This document shows positions 28,073 to 38,070 of a stretch of DNA of 64,000 bases, piece by piece; position 1 is the stretch's first letter, and every line of letters starts with the position of its first letter. The stretch comes from Yoonia sp. (GTDB taxonomy: Bacteria; Pseudomonadota; Alphaproteobacteria; Rhodobacterales; Rhodobacteraceae): NCBI RefSeq assembly GCF_030731595.1, contig NZ_JANQTS010000128.1, positions 58,850-122,849 of the forward strand, written 5' to 3'. The notes beneath the pieces were generated by a model. The model made no database searches, was not told where the DNA came from, and worked only from the letters and a program-made list of their open reading frames with translations. The position numbers were made by a program, and so were the translations under genes.

Positions 28073-28779
28073 CAGTTAACAGCCGCCAATTGCGCAGCGG
28101 TCAGTTCGGCCACTCCTTTTTCGGCCAGTTCAAGCAATCGGTCCATCTGAGCGCGGGTAAATGTCGACCCTTCAGCTGACATCTGCACCTCGATCAGCTT
28201 GCCTGCGGTCATGACAAAATTGCCGTCTACACCCGCTTCGCTGTCTTCGGGATAATCCAGATCAAGCACCTCTTGCCCCGCATAAATCCCGCATGAAATC
28301 GCAGCAACAGGATCGATCAAGGGGTCGCTGATCACATCCCCAGTTTTCATCAGTTTCTGAACGGCGAGCTTCAACGCGACCCAGCCGCCAGTGATCGACG
28401 CACAGCGCGTGCCGCCATCGGCCTGTATCACATCGCAATCCACGACAATCTGACGTTCGCCCAAGGCGACGCGATCAACACCAGCGCGCAAAGATCTGCC
28501 GATCAGGCGCTGGATTTCCTGTGTACGACCTGACTGGCCTTTCTTGGCTTCACGTTGCATCCGTGTATTCGTCGCCCTTGGCAGCATGCCATATTCCGCA
28601 GTGACCCATCCAAGGCCCGAATTCTTCAAAAACGGGGGCACCCGCTCATCAATCGTTGCGGTGCATAAAACATGGGTGTTGCCGCATTTGATCAGGCAAG
28701 ACCCTTCGGCATGCATCGTCACACCTGTCTCGATCGAGATGGGGCGCATTTCGTTTATTTGACGGCCAGATGGACGCAT
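28072..28779 (-). CDS. rph: Ribonuclease PH
   Basis: Phosphorolytic 3'-5' exoribonuclease for tRNA 3' end trimming; 235 residues. It starts [19 protein letters not shown], contains [14 protein letters not shown] near residue 57, [18 protein letters not shown] near 90, [19 protein letters not shown] near 113 and [19 protein letters not shown] near 175. The ATG at 28779 is the family start; the longer frame to 28914 overlaps the hrcA leader. Confidence 0.95.
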   Translation of the reverse strand: MRPSGRQINEMRPISIETGVTMHAEGSCLIKCGNTHVLCTATIDERVPPFLKNSGLGWVTAEYGMLPRATNTRMQREAKKGQSGRTQEIQRLIGRSLRAGVDRVALGERQIVVDCDVIQADGGTRCASITGGWVALKLAVQKLMKTGDVISDPLIDPVAAISCGIYAGQEVLDLDYPEDSEAGVDGNFVMTAGKLIEVQMSAEGSTFTRAQMDRLLELAEKGVAELTAAQLAAVN

Positions 28780-28841
28780 TGAGTCACTCCTATCGGTTGC
28801 ACCGACGGGATACGCTGCCCACATATGAAATCCAACCCCGA

Positions 28842-28870
28842 TTGACGTTGCGATGAACTTGGTTTTAATT
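28842..28870 (+). promoter_or_regulatory. hrcA: Likely promoter for hrcA-grpE
   Basis: TTGACG (28842-28847) is followed by TTTAAT (28864-28869, spacing 16) or TTAATT (28865-28870, spacing 17), 25 bases before the hrcA ATG. It looks like a standard vegetative promoter. No CIRCE operator was seen beside it. Confidence 0.5.
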
Positions 28871-28894
28871 GCCTCGCCCTGAACAGAGGACTCG

Positions 28895-29959
28895 ATGACC
28901 CAACAGCCACCCAATATCGACGAAATGAACGCCCGTTCGCGCGAAGTCTTTCGCCGCGTCGTCGAAGGCTATCTGGAAAGCGGCGTCCCTGTCGGATCGC
29001 GTACCCTGACGCGGGACTTTTCCGAACAGGTCAGCGCCGCAACGATCCGAAATGTGATGCAAGACCTTGAATACCTTGGCCTTTTAGGCAGCCCACATAC
29101 CAGCGCTGGCCGCATTCCGACACAGATGGGCTTGCGGATGTTTGTCGATGGGTTGCTTGAAGTGGGCGATCTGGATGGCGAAGACCGCGAAAAGATCGAC
29201 CGCACGCTGACCAGCAACGACAGAGATGTGACATCGGTTCTTGATCAGGTCGGTCAGGCGCTTTCGGGCGTGACCCATAGCGCAAGCCTTGTGCTGACGC
29301 CGAAACACGAGGCTGCGATCAAGCACATCGAATTTGTGTCTTTGTCACGAGAACGCGCGCTTGTGGTCTTGGTTTTTGCGGACGGTCATGTCGAAAACCG
29401 GATTTTCACGCCCCCAGCGGGGCAAACGCCGTCCTCCATGCGCGAGGCGGCGAATTTCCTCAATGCCATCGCGGAAGGGCATACGCTGTCTCAGCTTGGC
29501 GCGGTGATCGCCCGCGAAATTGCTGCCCGCCGCCAAGAGATCGACGCGCTTGCCGCCGATCTGGTCGAAAACGGGTTCGCACTTTGGGATAACGAAGGGC
29601 AGGCCACAGAACGGCTCATCGTGCGCGGACGCGGCAATCTTTTGGGTGACAACGAGAATGAGGCTGATCTGGCACGCATCCGGTCACTGTTTGACGATCT
29701 TGAACGCAAGCGGGACATCGCCCAGTTCCTTGATCTTGCCGAAGAGGGCGAGGGGGTGCGCATTTTTATTGGCTCCGAGAACAAATTGTTCTCACTTTCG
29801 GGTTCCTCTCTCGTCGTTTCCCCTTATATGAACGCCGACCGCAAGATTATCGGCGCAGTGGGTGTGATCGGGCCGACCCGGCTCAATTACGGACGCATTG
29901 TGCCCATTGTGAATTACACTGCCAAGCTGGTAGGCAAGATGATTGCTGACCGCTCTTAA
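28895..29959 (+). CDS. hrcA: Heat-inducible transcription repressor HrcA
   Basis: Repressor that binds CIRCE operators in front of groESL/dnaKJ genes. The 354-residue protein has an N-terminal winged helix with [18 protein letters not shown] and [18 protein letters not shown], then [20 protein letters not shown] (residues about 50-69), which is highly characteristic. The C-terminal domain has [19 protein letters not shown] ribosome binding site (AGAGGA) precedes the ATG. It forms an operon with grpE, 11 bases downstream. Confidence 0.95.
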   Translation: MTQQPPNIDEMNARSREVFRRVVEGYLESGVPVGSRTLTRDFSEQVSAATIRNVMQDLEYLGLLGSPHTSAGRIPTQMGLRMFVDGLLEVGDLDGEDREKIDRTLTSNDRDVTSVLDQVGQALSGVTHSASLVLTPKHEAAIKHIEFVSLSRERALVVLVFADGHVENRIFTPPAGQTPSSMREAANFLNAIAEGHTLSQLGAVIAREIAARRQEIDALAADLVENGFALWDNEGQATERLIVRGRGNLLGDNENEADLARIRSLFDDLERKRDIAQFLDLAEEGEGVRIFIGSENKLFSLSGSSLVVSPYMNADRKIIGAVGVIGPTRLNYGRIVPIVNYTAKLVGKMIADRS

Positions 29960-29970
29960 AGGGAACGACA

Positions 29971-30528
29971 ATGTCCGACAAAGACGAACATCTCCAAAGC
30001 CTCGATGAACTCGCAGCCGAAGGTGACGAGCCTGATTTTGATGCGGCAGCAAGCAGCTTTGACGAGATCGAAGCGCTGCGTGCGGAACGCGACGAGTTCC
30101 GTGATAAATTCATGCGCGCTCTTGCCGATGCCGAAAACACCCGCAAACGCGCGGATCGCGACCGGCGCGAGGCAGAAAACTATGGCGGGTCAAAGCTCGC
30201 CCGCGACATGCTGCCGGTCTACGACAACCTGCGTCGCGCTTTGTTGTCCGCCGATGAGGCCGAGAAGGAACAGAACAAAGCCTTGCTGGAAGGCGTGGAA
30301 CTGACGATGCGCGAGTTGATCAGCGTGTTCAAGAAACACGGCATTGATCCGATTGTGCCCGAGGTTGGCGACAGGTTCGATCCGCAGCTGCATCAAGCCA
30401 TGTTCGAAGCACCTTTGCCCGGCACCAAGGCCGGTGACATCATTCAGGTTGCCGCCGAGGGCTTTATGTTGCACGACCGTCTACTACGCCCCGCACAGGT
30501 TGGCGTGTCGTCCATGCCGGCGTCTTGA
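29971..30528 (+). CDS. grpE: Nucleotide exchange factor GrpE
   Basis: Promotes ADP release from DnaK; 185 residues. An acidic N-terminus is followed by a long coiled coil (about residues 30-80: RAERDEFRDKFMRALADAEN, then TRKRADRDRREAENYG). The beta-rich C-terminal domain has FDPQLHQAMFEAPLPG and GFMLHDRLLRPAQVGVS. It follows hrcA, as in many alphaproteobacteria. dnaK and dnaJ are not in the window. Confidence 0.95.
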   Translation: MSDKDEHLQSLDELAAEGDEPDFDAAASSFDEIEALRAERDEFRDKFMRALADAENTRKRADRDRREAENYGGSKLARDMLPVYDNLRRALLSADEAEKEQNKALLEGVELTMRELISVFKKHGIDPIVPEVGDRFDPQLHQAMFEAPLPGTKAGDIIQVAAEGFMLHDRLLRPAQVGVSSMPAS

Positions 30529-30534
30529 GGGTAT

Positions 30535-30552
30535 GGTGGATCATGATCCACC
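30535..30552. terminator. Perfect 18-bp palindrome between grpE and mutS
   Basis: GGTGGATCATGATCCACC is a perfect palindrome filling the 24-base gap between the convergent grpE and mutS stops. It can form a hairpin on either RNA but has no T-run. It may be a bidirectional termination or RNA-stability element, or a member of a dispersed repeat family. Confidence 0.5.
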
Positions 30553-33168
30553 TTACAACAGGTCCCGAAGTTCATAAATCAGCGCCAGAGCCTCTTTCGG
30601 CGTCAACTCATCGGGCAAAATATCTTTCAGCCGCGCCTCGACCTGCGAGTCCTTGATCTTTGCAGCTTGCGGCGTGGGTGTCGCTGCAAAGAGCGGCAGA
30701 TCGTCTATGATCGCCTTCCGTGATCCGCCGCCCTCGCGTTCGCCTCTCTCCAGCGCCTCCAGCACGACCTTCGCCCGTTCCACGACGACCTGCGGCAATC
30801 CGGCTAATCGCGCGACCTGGACGCCATAGCTGCGATCGGCGGTGCCGCGCTTGACCTCGTGCAAGAAGATCACGTCGCCGTCCCATTCCTTGACCGTGAC
30901 GGTGGCGTTCTCGACCCCTTCCAGTTTGGCCGAAAGCGCCGACATCTCGTGATAATGCGTGGCAAAAAGCGCGCGACACCGGTTCACATCGTGCAAATGC
31001 TCCAATGTCGCCCATGCGATCGACAATCCGTCATAAGTTGCTGTGCCGCGCCCGATTTCATCCAGAATGACCAGCGCCCGATCATCCGCTTGGTTCAGGA
31101 TCGCCGCAGTCTCGACCATTTCGACCATAAATGTCGACCGCCCCCGTGCCAGATCATCCGATGCGCCGACGCGGCTGAAGATTTGGCTGACAATCCCGAT
31201 ATGAGCTGCTCTCGCCGGTACAAAACTGCCCATCTGCGCCAATATCGCCAGCAAAGCATTCTGCCGCAGGAAAGTCGATTTACCCGCCATGTTCGGACCG
31301 GTCAGCAACCAGATCGGTGCATCGGTCAACCCGCAATCATTGGCAACGAAGGCTGCACCTTGCTTTTGCAACGCCGCCTCGACCACCGGATGCCGCCCGC
31401 CTGTGATCTCGAACGCACGGCTGTCATCCACACGGGGCCGGACCCAGTTTTCGGCGTTGGCGAGATGCGCCAATGACGCCGCTAGATCAAACTCTGCCAA
31501 AGCCCGTGCCAAGGCACCCAATGCTCCTGCTTTTTCTATAATTGCCTGTGCTAGAGACACATAGAGCCGCTTTTCAATCTCCAGGGCCCGCCCGCCCGCA
31601 TTCAAAATCCGGCTTTCGATCTCAGACAGTTCAACAGTTGTAAAACGCACCTGATTTGCGGTCGTCTGCCGGTGAATAAAGGTTTCGTTCAGCGGCGGGG
31701 CCAGCATCTTTTCCGCGTGTGTCGCGGTGGTCTCAATGAAATAACCCAGAACGTTGTTATGCTTGATCTTCAACGATGCCACGCCGGACAGTTCAACGAA
31801 TCCGGCTTGCATCGCGGCAATGACCGACCTGCCTTCGTCGCGCAGCTTGCGCACTTCGTCCAATTCGGCGTCATAGCCCGGTGCAATAAACCCGCCATCC
31901 CGCGCGAGCAAAGGCGGTTCAGCCACCAGCGCCTCGTCAAGCAAGGCCAGTAGGTCATCATGCCCCGACAAATCTTTGGCGGCTTCAGCCAGGATGACTG
32001 GCAGATCATCAGGCACCGCGATAGTCGCAGCCTGCCCGATCGTATTGCGAATAGCGGCCATATCGCGCGGCCCGCCCCGATCCAGCGCCAACCGCGACAA
32101 AGCGCGGTCCAGATCATGCACGCCGCGCAAACTGCTGCGCATATCTTCAACCAGACGCGGCCTTTCGGCCAAAAACGCAACAGCGTCCTGCCGTGCAGAA
32201 ATCACAGCCAGTGTGCAAGATGGCGAAGACAGCCGGCGTTCCAACAACCGCGCGCCACCAGCGGTGACAGTCCGGTCAATGCAATGGAGCAAGGACCCTT
32301 GTTTGCCACCACTCATCGCATGGGTCAGCTCTAGCGACCGCCGTGTCGCCGCATCAATCTGCATCGCAGCGGATTGCCCTTCCTGCACGGGCGGACGCAG
32401 CAGGGGCAGGTTGCCCTTTTGGGTGATATCCAGATATTCCGCGACCGCAGACATCGCCGCAATCTCGGCCCGCGAAAAGCTGCCAAAGGCGTCAAGCGAT
32501 CCGACTTTGTAAAGCGTGCAAAGCCGCTTTTCACCCGCCGTACTATCAAATGCTGCAGCACCCAATGTTGTCAGGACAGCTCCAGATTCAGACACTATTC
32601 CAGCCCAACTTACCTCTGATCCATCCACAACGATCACTTCGCGCGGCGTCAAACGCGCCAGTTCCGGCCCCAATGCCGCCCCCGTGCAAGGCATCACATG
32701 AAACGCGCCGGTCGAGATATCGACCCAAGCCAAGGCACCCGCATCCCGCACGACCGCATAGGCGGCCAGATAGTTATGGCGGCGGGCATCCAGCAGGGAA
32801 TCCTCGGTCAATGTGCCCGGCGTCACAAGGCGTACAACCTCGCGCTTGACCACCGCCTTGTAGCCGCGTTTCTTCGCTTCGGCGGGGCTTTCCATCTGTT
32901 CGCAGACGGCAACGCGGAAACCCTTGCGGATCAGCGTCAAGAAATACCCTTCGGCTGCGTGATGCGGCACGCCACACATCGGGATATCGTCGCCATCATG
33001 TTTGCCGCGTTTGGTCAGAGCGATGTCCAGAGCCTCGGCCGCGGCCACGGCGTCATCAAAGAACATCTCGTAGAAATCGCCCATCCGGTAAAAGAGCAAA
33101 GCATCAGGGTGGGCTGCCTTGATTTCCAGATACTGCGCCATCATCGGCGTTGTTGTGCTGTCGCTCAT
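30553..33168 (-). CDS. mutS: DNA mismatch repair protein MutS
   Basis: Recognises base mismatches and starts repair with MutL; 871 residues. N-terminal mismatch-binding domain has the Phe-x-Glu motif in LLFYRMGDFYEMFFDDA (the later DFYEMF, near residue 31-36). The connector, lever and clamp domains follow, then the ABC-type ATPase: Walker A GPNMAGKSTFLRQNA near residue 628, DDLARGRSTFMVEM, Walker B ALVILDEIGRGTATYDG and the ATHYHEMSAL histidine segment. All motifs are intact. It diverges from maeB. Confidence 0.97.
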   Translation of the reverse strand: MSDSTTTPMMAQYLEIKAAHPDALLFYRMGDFYEMFFDDAVAAAEALDIALTKRGKHDGDDIPMCGVPHHAAEGYFLTLIRKGFRVAVCEQMESPAEAKKRGYKAVVKREVVRLVTPGTLTEDSLLDARRHNYLAAYAVVRDAGALAWVDISTGAFHVMPCTGAALGPELARLTPREVIVVDGSEVSWAGIVSESGAVLTTLGAAAFDSTAGEKRLCTLYKVGSLDAFGSFSRAEIAAMSAVAEYLDITQKGNLPLLRPPVQEGQSAAMQIDAATRRSLELTHAMSGGKQGSLLHCIDRTVTAGGARLLERRLSSPSCTLAVISARQDAVAFLAERPRLVEDMRSSLRGVHDLDRALSRLALDRGGPRDMAAIRNTIGQAATIAVPDDLPVILAEAAKDLSGHDDLLALLDEALVAEPPLLARDGGFIAPGYDAELDEVRKLRDEGRSVIAAMQAGFVELSGVASLKIKHNNVLGYFIETTATHAEKMLAPPLNETFIHRQTTANQVRFTTVELSEIESRILNAGGRALEIEKRLYVSLAQAIIEKAGALGALARALAEFDLAASLAHLANAENWVRPRVDDSRAFEITGGRHPVVEAALQKQGAAFVANDCGLTDAPIWLLTGPNMAGKSTFLRQNALLAILAQMGSFVPARAAHIGIVSQIFSRVGASDDLARGRSTFMVEMVETAAILNQADDRALVILDEIGRGTATYDGLSIAWATLEHLHDVNRCRALFATHYHEMSALSAKLEGVENATVTVKEWDGDVIFLHEVKRGTADRSYGVQVARLAGLPQVVVERAKVVLEALERGEREGGGSRKAIIDDLPLFAATPTPQAAKIKDSQVEARLKDILPDELTPKEALALIYELRDLL

Positions 33169-33290
33169 AAATCCCCCGGATCATCCTGCGCACTCTACCA
33201 GCCCCAGAAACCCGCGAAACCCCGAAATGAATCCGTTGCGGCGGGCGGCCCTATACCGCTATGAGTTGTGGACGAATTTTGGGGGGAACC

Positions 33291-35546
33291 ATGCCGAAGA
33301 ACAAACTAACCCGCGAGGACGCGCTGACATTCCACATGCAGCCTAGCCCTGGCAAATGGGAAATTCAGGCGACGGTCCCGATGAACACCCAGCGCGATCT
33401 GTCGCTGGCCTATTCTCCCGGTGTGGCGATCCCATGCGAAGAAATCGCAGCTGACCCCGCAACTGCCTATGATTATACCAACAAAGGCAATCTGGTCGCC
33501 GTGATTTCGAACGGAACCGCGGTGCTTGGCCTTGGCAATCTGGGCGCGCTGGGCAGCAAACCGGTGATGGAAGGCAAAGCAGTTCTTTTCAAACGCTTTG
33601 CCGACGTCAATTCCATCGACATTGAATTGGATACCGAGGATCCCGAAGAATTCATCAAGGCCGTCCGCCTGATGGGTCCCACATTCGGCGGTATCAATCT
33701 TGAAGATATTAAAGCACCTGAATGCTTTATCATCGAACAGACGCTGAAAGAGCAGATGGATATCCCCGTCTTTCACGATGACCAGCACGGCACTGCGGTG
33801 ATCTGTGCGGCCGGCTTGCTCAATGCGCTGCACCTGTCGGGCAAAAAGATCGAAGACGTCAAGATCGTGCTGAATGGGGCAGGTGCCGCCGGGATCGCCT
33901 GTCTTGAGCTTCTCAAGGCGATGGGCGCCAAGCATGACAATTGCATCATGGCCGATACCAAAGGTGTGATCTACCAAGGCCGGACCGAGGGCATGAACCA
34001 ATGGAAATCCGCACATGCGGCGAATACATCAGCCCGCACGCTGCAAGATGCGATGAAAGACTGCGACGTGTTTCTGGGTGTCAGCGCCAAAGGGGCCGTG
34101 ACTCAAGACATGGTGCTCAGCATGGCCGAAAATCCGGTGATCTTTGCGATGGCGAACCCCGATCCGGAAATCACCCCTGAAGAGGCCCATGCCGTCCGCC
34201 CCGATGCCATCGTCGCGACTGGACGCAGCGATTACCCCAATCAGGTCAATAACGTCCTTGGCTTTCCCTATCTTTTCCGGGGCGCGCTGGATATCCACGC
34301 CCGCGCCATCAACGACGAGATGAAGATCGCCTGCGCCGAAGCCCTTGCTGCCCTTGCCCGCGAAGATGTGCCGGACGAGGTCGCCATGGCTTATGGCAAG
34401 AAAATGACCTTTGGTCGCGACTACATCATCCCGACCCCCTTTGATCCGCGTCTGATCCACCGGATTCCAACTGCGGTTGCGCGGGCAGGTATGAAAACAG
34501 GCGTCGCGCGGCGGCCCATTGTCGATATGGACGCCTACGAGGTGTCCTTGAAATCCCGCATGGATCCAACCGCCTCGATCCTGCGCGGGTTGAATGCGCG
34601 GGCGCGGGCCAACCAGTCCACCGTTGTCTTTGCCGAAGGTGACGACCCTCGCGTGCTGCGTGCGGCGGTGCTTTATCAACGCTCTGGCCTTGGCAAAGCA
34701 CTTGTCGTCGGACGGGAAGACGACGTGAAAGACAAACTGACGGCCGAAGGTCTGGCCGAAGCGGTAGACGAACTGACGATTGTGAATGCGGCGAACACCC
34801 CGCACCTCGAAACCTACAAGGCGTTTCTGTATCAGCGCTTGCAGCGCAAAGGCTTTGACTCGGCAGACGTGCACCGTCTGGCCGCGCGCGACAGGCATGT
34901 CTTTGCGACCCTCATGCTTGCCCATGGGCATGCCGACGGTATGGTCACCGGCGCGACACGCAAATCCGCCCATGTACTCGAATTGATCAACCACGTTTTT
35001 GACGCCCAGCCCCATGACGGTGCTGTGGGTGTCACGGCAGTTTTGCACAAAGGCCGCATTGTCCTGATTACTGATACGCTCGTCCATGAATGGCCCGATG
35101 AGAACGACCTTGCCGATATCGCAGAGCGTGGCGCTGCTGTGGCCCGCGAACTGGGGCTGGAGCCACGTGTCGCCTTTCTGTCCTTCTCGACCTTTGGTTA
35201 TCCAGTATCGGAACGTGCCGAAAAGATGCACCGTGCGCCTACGGTTCTGGACCAGCGCAAGGTCGATTTCGAGTATGAAGGCGAAATGACTGTCGATGTC
35301 GCCCTGAACCGCAAAGCGCAGGAAAATTATCCGTTCTCGCGGCTGACCGGTCCGGCGAACGTGCTGGTCGTGCCTGCAAGGCACTCTGCTTCGATCTCTG
35401 TGAAACTGATGCAGGAAATGGCGGGGGCCACCGTGATCGGCCCGATCCTGTCCGGCATTGGCAAGCCGATTCAGATTTGCTCGACAGTCTCGACCGTAAA
35501 CGACATTCTCAACATGGCCGTCATCGCCGCCTGCAAGGTCGAATGA
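33291..35546 (+). CDS. maeB: NADP-dependent malic enzyme with C-terminal phosphotransacetylase-like domain
   Basis: Oxidative decarboxylation of malate to pyruvate, giving NADPH. The 751-residue protein has a malic enzyme part (residues 1 to about 430: YSPGVAIPCEEI, GLGNLGALGSKPVMEGKAVL, FHDDQHGTAVICAAGLLNAL, NGAGAAGIACLELL). A phosphate acetyl/butyryltransferase-like part follows (about 440-751: VFAEGDDPRVLRAAVLYQ, DGMVTGATRKSAHVLELI). In this family the second part is thought to be regulatory, not catalytic. GGGGGGAA lies before the ATG. Confidence 0.95.
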   Translation: MPKNKLTREDALTFHMQPSPGKWEIQATVPMNTQRDLSLAYSPGVAIPCEEIAADPATAYDYTNKGNLVAVISNGTAVLGLGNLGALGSKPVMEGKAVLFKRFADVNSIDIELDTEDPEEFIKAVRLMGPTFGGINLEDIKAPECFIIEQTLKEQMDIPVFHDDQHGTAVICAAGLLNALHLSGKKIEDVKIVLNGAGAAGIACLELLKAMGAKHDNCIMADTKGVIYQGRTEGMNQWKSAHAANTSARTLQDAMKDCDVFLGVSAKGAVTQDMVLSMAENPVIFAMANPDPEITPEEAHAVRPDAIVATGRSDYPNQVNNVLGFPYLFRGALDIHARAINDEMKIACAEALAALAREDVPDEVAMAYGKKMTFGRDYIIPTPFDPRLIHRIPTAVARAGMKTGVARRPIVDMDAYEVSLKSRMDPTASILRGLNARARANQSTVVFAEGDDPRVLRAAVLYQRSGLGKALVVGREDDVKDKLTAEGLAEAVDELTIVNAANTPHLETYKAFLYQRLQRKGFDSADVHRLAARDRHVFATLMLAHGHADGMVTGATRKSAHVLELINHVFDAQPHDGAVGVTAVLHKGRIVLITDTLVHEWPDENDLADIAERGAAVARELGLEPRVAFLSFSTFGYPVSERAEKMHRAPTVLDQRKVDFEYEGEMTVDVALNRKAQENYPFSRLTGPANVLVVPARHSASISVKLMQEMAGATVIGPILSGIGKPIQICSTVSTVNDILNMAVIAACKVE

Positions 35547-36412
35547 TGGCCATCTGGAATCTCGGGTCGATCAACGCAGATTTCGTCTATGCAGTGCCGC
35601 ATATTCCCGCACCTGGGGAAACGCTTTCGTCGGCAGGTCGCAAGATGTTTCTGGGCGGAAAAGGCACCAACATGTCCGTCGCTGCCGCACGCGCTGCCGC
35701 GCGCGTACATCATATCGGCGCTGTCGGTGAAGACGGGCGCTGGGCGGTCGAACGATTGCTCGAATACGGTGTCGATACGCGCAATATCGCCGTGTTAGAG
35801 ACTGAAACAGCCCAAGCCATCATCATGGTCGACCCTTACGGCGAGAACGCGATCATCCTGCATCCGGGTGCCAACGCCGAAATCCCGCAGGTGACTTTGC
35901 AGGCCGCAATGGCCGAGGCCCAGACCGGCGACTGGCTGGTGATCCAGAACGAAACGAACCTGCAACGGACAGCGGCCCAGATGGGCAAGAAACTGGGACT
36001 GCAAGTGGCCTATGCCGCTGCCCCTTTTGATGCGGATCGGGTCAAGGCCGTTCTGCCGTATTTGAATTTCCTGATCCTGAATGCGGTCGAGGCGCAGCAG
36101 TTGCAGGATGCGACCGGACAAGCCCCAGGTGACCTGCCCGTCAAGGACGTGATCGTGACGCGCGGGGCCGACGGCGCGGATTGGTACGGGCCAGACGGCA
36201 TGGAACATTTCCCCGCGATCAAGGTTGATCCCGTCGACACAACAGGCGCGGGCGATACCTTTACCGGATATGTGCTTGCGGGTCTGGATCGTGGCTTGCC
36301 CATGGGTCAGGCGATTGCGCAGGCCACCAAAGCAGGCGCGCTGATGGTCATGCGCCACGGCACGGCTGACGTGATCCCCGACCTGTCAGAAGTCCAAGCG
36401 TTTCAGGGATGA
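35543..36412 (+). CDS. PfkB family carbohydrate kinase (ribokinase-like)
   Basis: A 289-residue sugar kinase. It has the N-terminal [18 protein letters not shown] (PfkB signature 1) and the C-terminal signature [18 protein letters not shown] near residue 232, with the catalytic aspartate of GAGD. The NxNxxY-like [18 protein letters not shown] start suggests ribokinase or a close relative; the sugar cannot be fixed. The ATG overlaps the maeB stop (ATGATG; two adjacent ATGs), so it is translationally coupled to maeB. It overlaps the convergent msrA by 10 bases. Confidence 0.85.
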   Translation: MMAIWNLGSINADFVYAVPHIPAPGETLSSAGRKMFLGGKGTNMSVAAARAAARVHHIGAVGEDGRWAVERLLEYGVDTRNIAVLETETAQAIIMVDPYGENAIILHPGANAEIPQVTLQAAMAEAQTGDWLVIQNETNLQRTAAQMGKKLGLQVAYAAAPFDADRVKAVLPYLNFLILNAVEAQQLQDATGQAPGDLPVKDVIVTRGADGADWYGPDGMEHFPAIKVDPVDTTGAGDTFTGYVLAGLDRGLPMGQAIAQATKAGALMVMRHGTADVIPDLSEVQAFQG

Positions 36413-37035
36413 TTCACAAAAGGTGCGGCGTCGCCCCATAGTTCAGCGACGCGGGCATCGCGACCGCAGCCTTCACGATAGAACTTGTATGCGTCGGCTT
36501 GCCGCTTGATCCCGCCACGGGTAATCACGCGGTTCTGGCCTTTGTAGTAATCCTGGTGATAGGCCTCGGCCTCATAAAAGGTGGCGACATCCAGAATTGG
36601 GGTGACGATCCGCTGACCCAGATCGCGCTGGGCCTGCGCTTTTGCGGCTTCGGCGATGCTGCGCTCCTCTGGCGAGGTCACAAAAACCGCGGTGCGATAA
36701 CTCTCGCCGCGGTCGCAGAACTGGCCGCCAGCATCTGTGGGATCAACCGAACGGAAGAAGGCAAACATCAACTGTTCATAGCTCACGATATCAGCGTCAT
36801 AGGTAATCTCGACGGCTTCATAGTGGCCAGATCCCTTAATTGTTTCATAGGTCGGGTTCGCGGTTGTGCCTCCGGTGTAGCCGGAAACGACCTCTCTGAC
36901 CCCTTGGACGCTTTCAAAGTCGCTTTCGACGCACCAGAAACAGCCGCCCGCGACAATCGCGGTCTGGATATCCCGCGCAGCAGCAGATTGCGCGACTGGC
37001 AGCAGTGCCAGCGAAAGAACGAGAGCTTTAAACAT
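36403..37035 (-). CDS. msrA: Peptide-methionine (S)-S-oxide reductase, probably exported
   Basis: Reduces methionine-S-sulfoxide in proteins. The 210-residue product begins with a clear Sec signal peptide ([20 protein letters not shown], cleavage expected after the last alanines). A mature enzyme with [18 protein letters not shown] follows (catalytic Cys in GCFWC), then [16 protein letters not shown] and [14 protein letters not shown]. The signal suggests a periplasmic repair enzyme. The start at 37035 is chosen because it gives the signal peptide. Confidence 0.93.
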   Translation of the reverse strand: MFKALVLSLALLPVAQSAAARDIQTAIVAGGCFWCVESDFESVQGVREVVSGYTGGTTANPTYETIKGSGHYEAVEITYDADIVSYEQLMFAFFRSVDPTDAGGQFCDRGESYRTAVFVTSPEERSIAEAAKAQAQRDLGQRIVTPILDVATFYEAEAYHQDYYKGQNRVITRGGIKRQADAYKFYREGCGRDARVAELWGDAAPFVNHP

Positions 37036-37170
37036 GGGGTGGGTCTCCTTTTGAGATAGATGTGCGACGTGCCACGCCCGAAATCTATGGCTGAAGGCAT
37101 ATCTCACGCGCTCTTTACCACTTGGAACAAAACCTGCGCTGTCCTAGCGTCCCCGAGAAGGAGAACGGAT

Positions 37171-38070
37171 ATGGATAAAGTCACAACCCATCAGGCTGAA
37201 GACGACGCGCGCAACGAAGACATCCTGATTTACGTGGATGGCCGGATCGTGCCCAAGCGCGAAGCGATGGTCAGCGTCTATGATAGCGGCTTTATGCTGG
37301 GCGATGGCGTCTGGGAGGGGCTGCGGCTTTACGACGGTAAATGGGCCTTTCTGGATGACCATCTCGACCGTCTTTTTGAAGCTGCGAAGGCAATAGACCT
37401 CGACATTGGCAAAGACCGAAACGGCGTCATTTCGGCCTTGTTAGAGACACAAAAGGCCAATGATATGACCACGAATGCCCATGCGCGCCTGATGGTCACC
37501 CGGGGCGTCAAGGTGCGCCCATTCCAACACCCCAGCCTGTCGCAGTCCGGCCCGACCTTCGTGATTATCATGGAACATTCGCAGCCAAAAATCCCGCGCC
37601 CGATTACGCTGGCCACAGTCCCGCACCAGCGCGGTCTGCCGATGACGCAAGACCCCAAACTGAACAGTCATTCCAAACTGAACTGTATTCTGGCTTGCAT
37701 CGCGGCCCAAAAGGCTGGTGCAGACGAAGCGCTGATGCTTGATGTGCATGGTTTCGTGAATACGACCAACGCCTGCAACTTCTTCATCGTCAAGAAGGGC
37801 GCGGTTTGGACCAGCACGGGCGACTACTGCATGAACGGCATCACCCGCCAAAAGGTGATCGACCTATGCCGCGCCAACGATATTCCGGTTTTCGAACGCA
37901 ACTTCAGTTTGGTCGACACCTATTCCGCAGACGAGGCGTTTTTGACTGGCACATTCGGCGCACAAACTCCCGTCAGCACGATTGATGGCCGCCAGATCGG
38001 TACGGGCGAACTTGGGCCCGTCACCGCACGCCTGCGCGCGCTTTACAAAGATCTGGTCGCCGCATCATGA
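37171..38070 (+). CDS. Class IV aminotransferase (D-alanine/branched-chain type)
   Basis: PLP enzyme of 299 residues with the fold-type IV layout. IYVDGRIVPKREAMVSVYDS opens the protein, then GFMLGDGVWEGLRLYDG near residue 45. The catalytic lysine lies in LNSHSKLNCIL near 167, then DEALMLDVHGFVNTTNACNF and MNGITRQKVIDLC. Substrate could be D-amino acids, branched-chain amino acids or aminodeoxychorismate-like; no decisive residue was identified. GAAGGAG lies before the ATG. It overlaps the sulfotransferase-like gene by 4 bases, and a fused form of these two parts is known in plants (see findings). Confidence 0.88.
   Translation: MDKVTTHQAEDDARNEDILIYVDGRIVPKREAMVSVYDSGFMLGDGVWEGLRLYDGKWAFLDDHLDRLFEAAKAIDLDIGKDRNGVISALLETQKANDMTTNAHARLMVTRGVKVRPFQHPSLSQSGPTFVIIMEHSQPKIPRPITLATVPHQRGLPMTQDPKLNSHSKLNCILACIAAQKAGADEALMLDVHGFVNTTNACNFFIVKKGAVWTSTGDYCMNGITRQKVIDLCRANDIPVFERNFSLVDTYSADEAFLTGTFGAQTPVSTIDGRQIGTGELGPVTARLRALYKDLVAAS

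Noticed and set aside
28780..28894. CIRCE operator in front of hrcA
   Set aside because: No TTAGCACTC-N9-GAGTGCTAA or near match was found by eye; autoregulation of hrcA through CIRCE is not supported here.
34029..35384. 451-residue open frame on the minus strand
   Set aside because: Antisense to maeB, no recognisable motif, codon pattern of a shadow frame.
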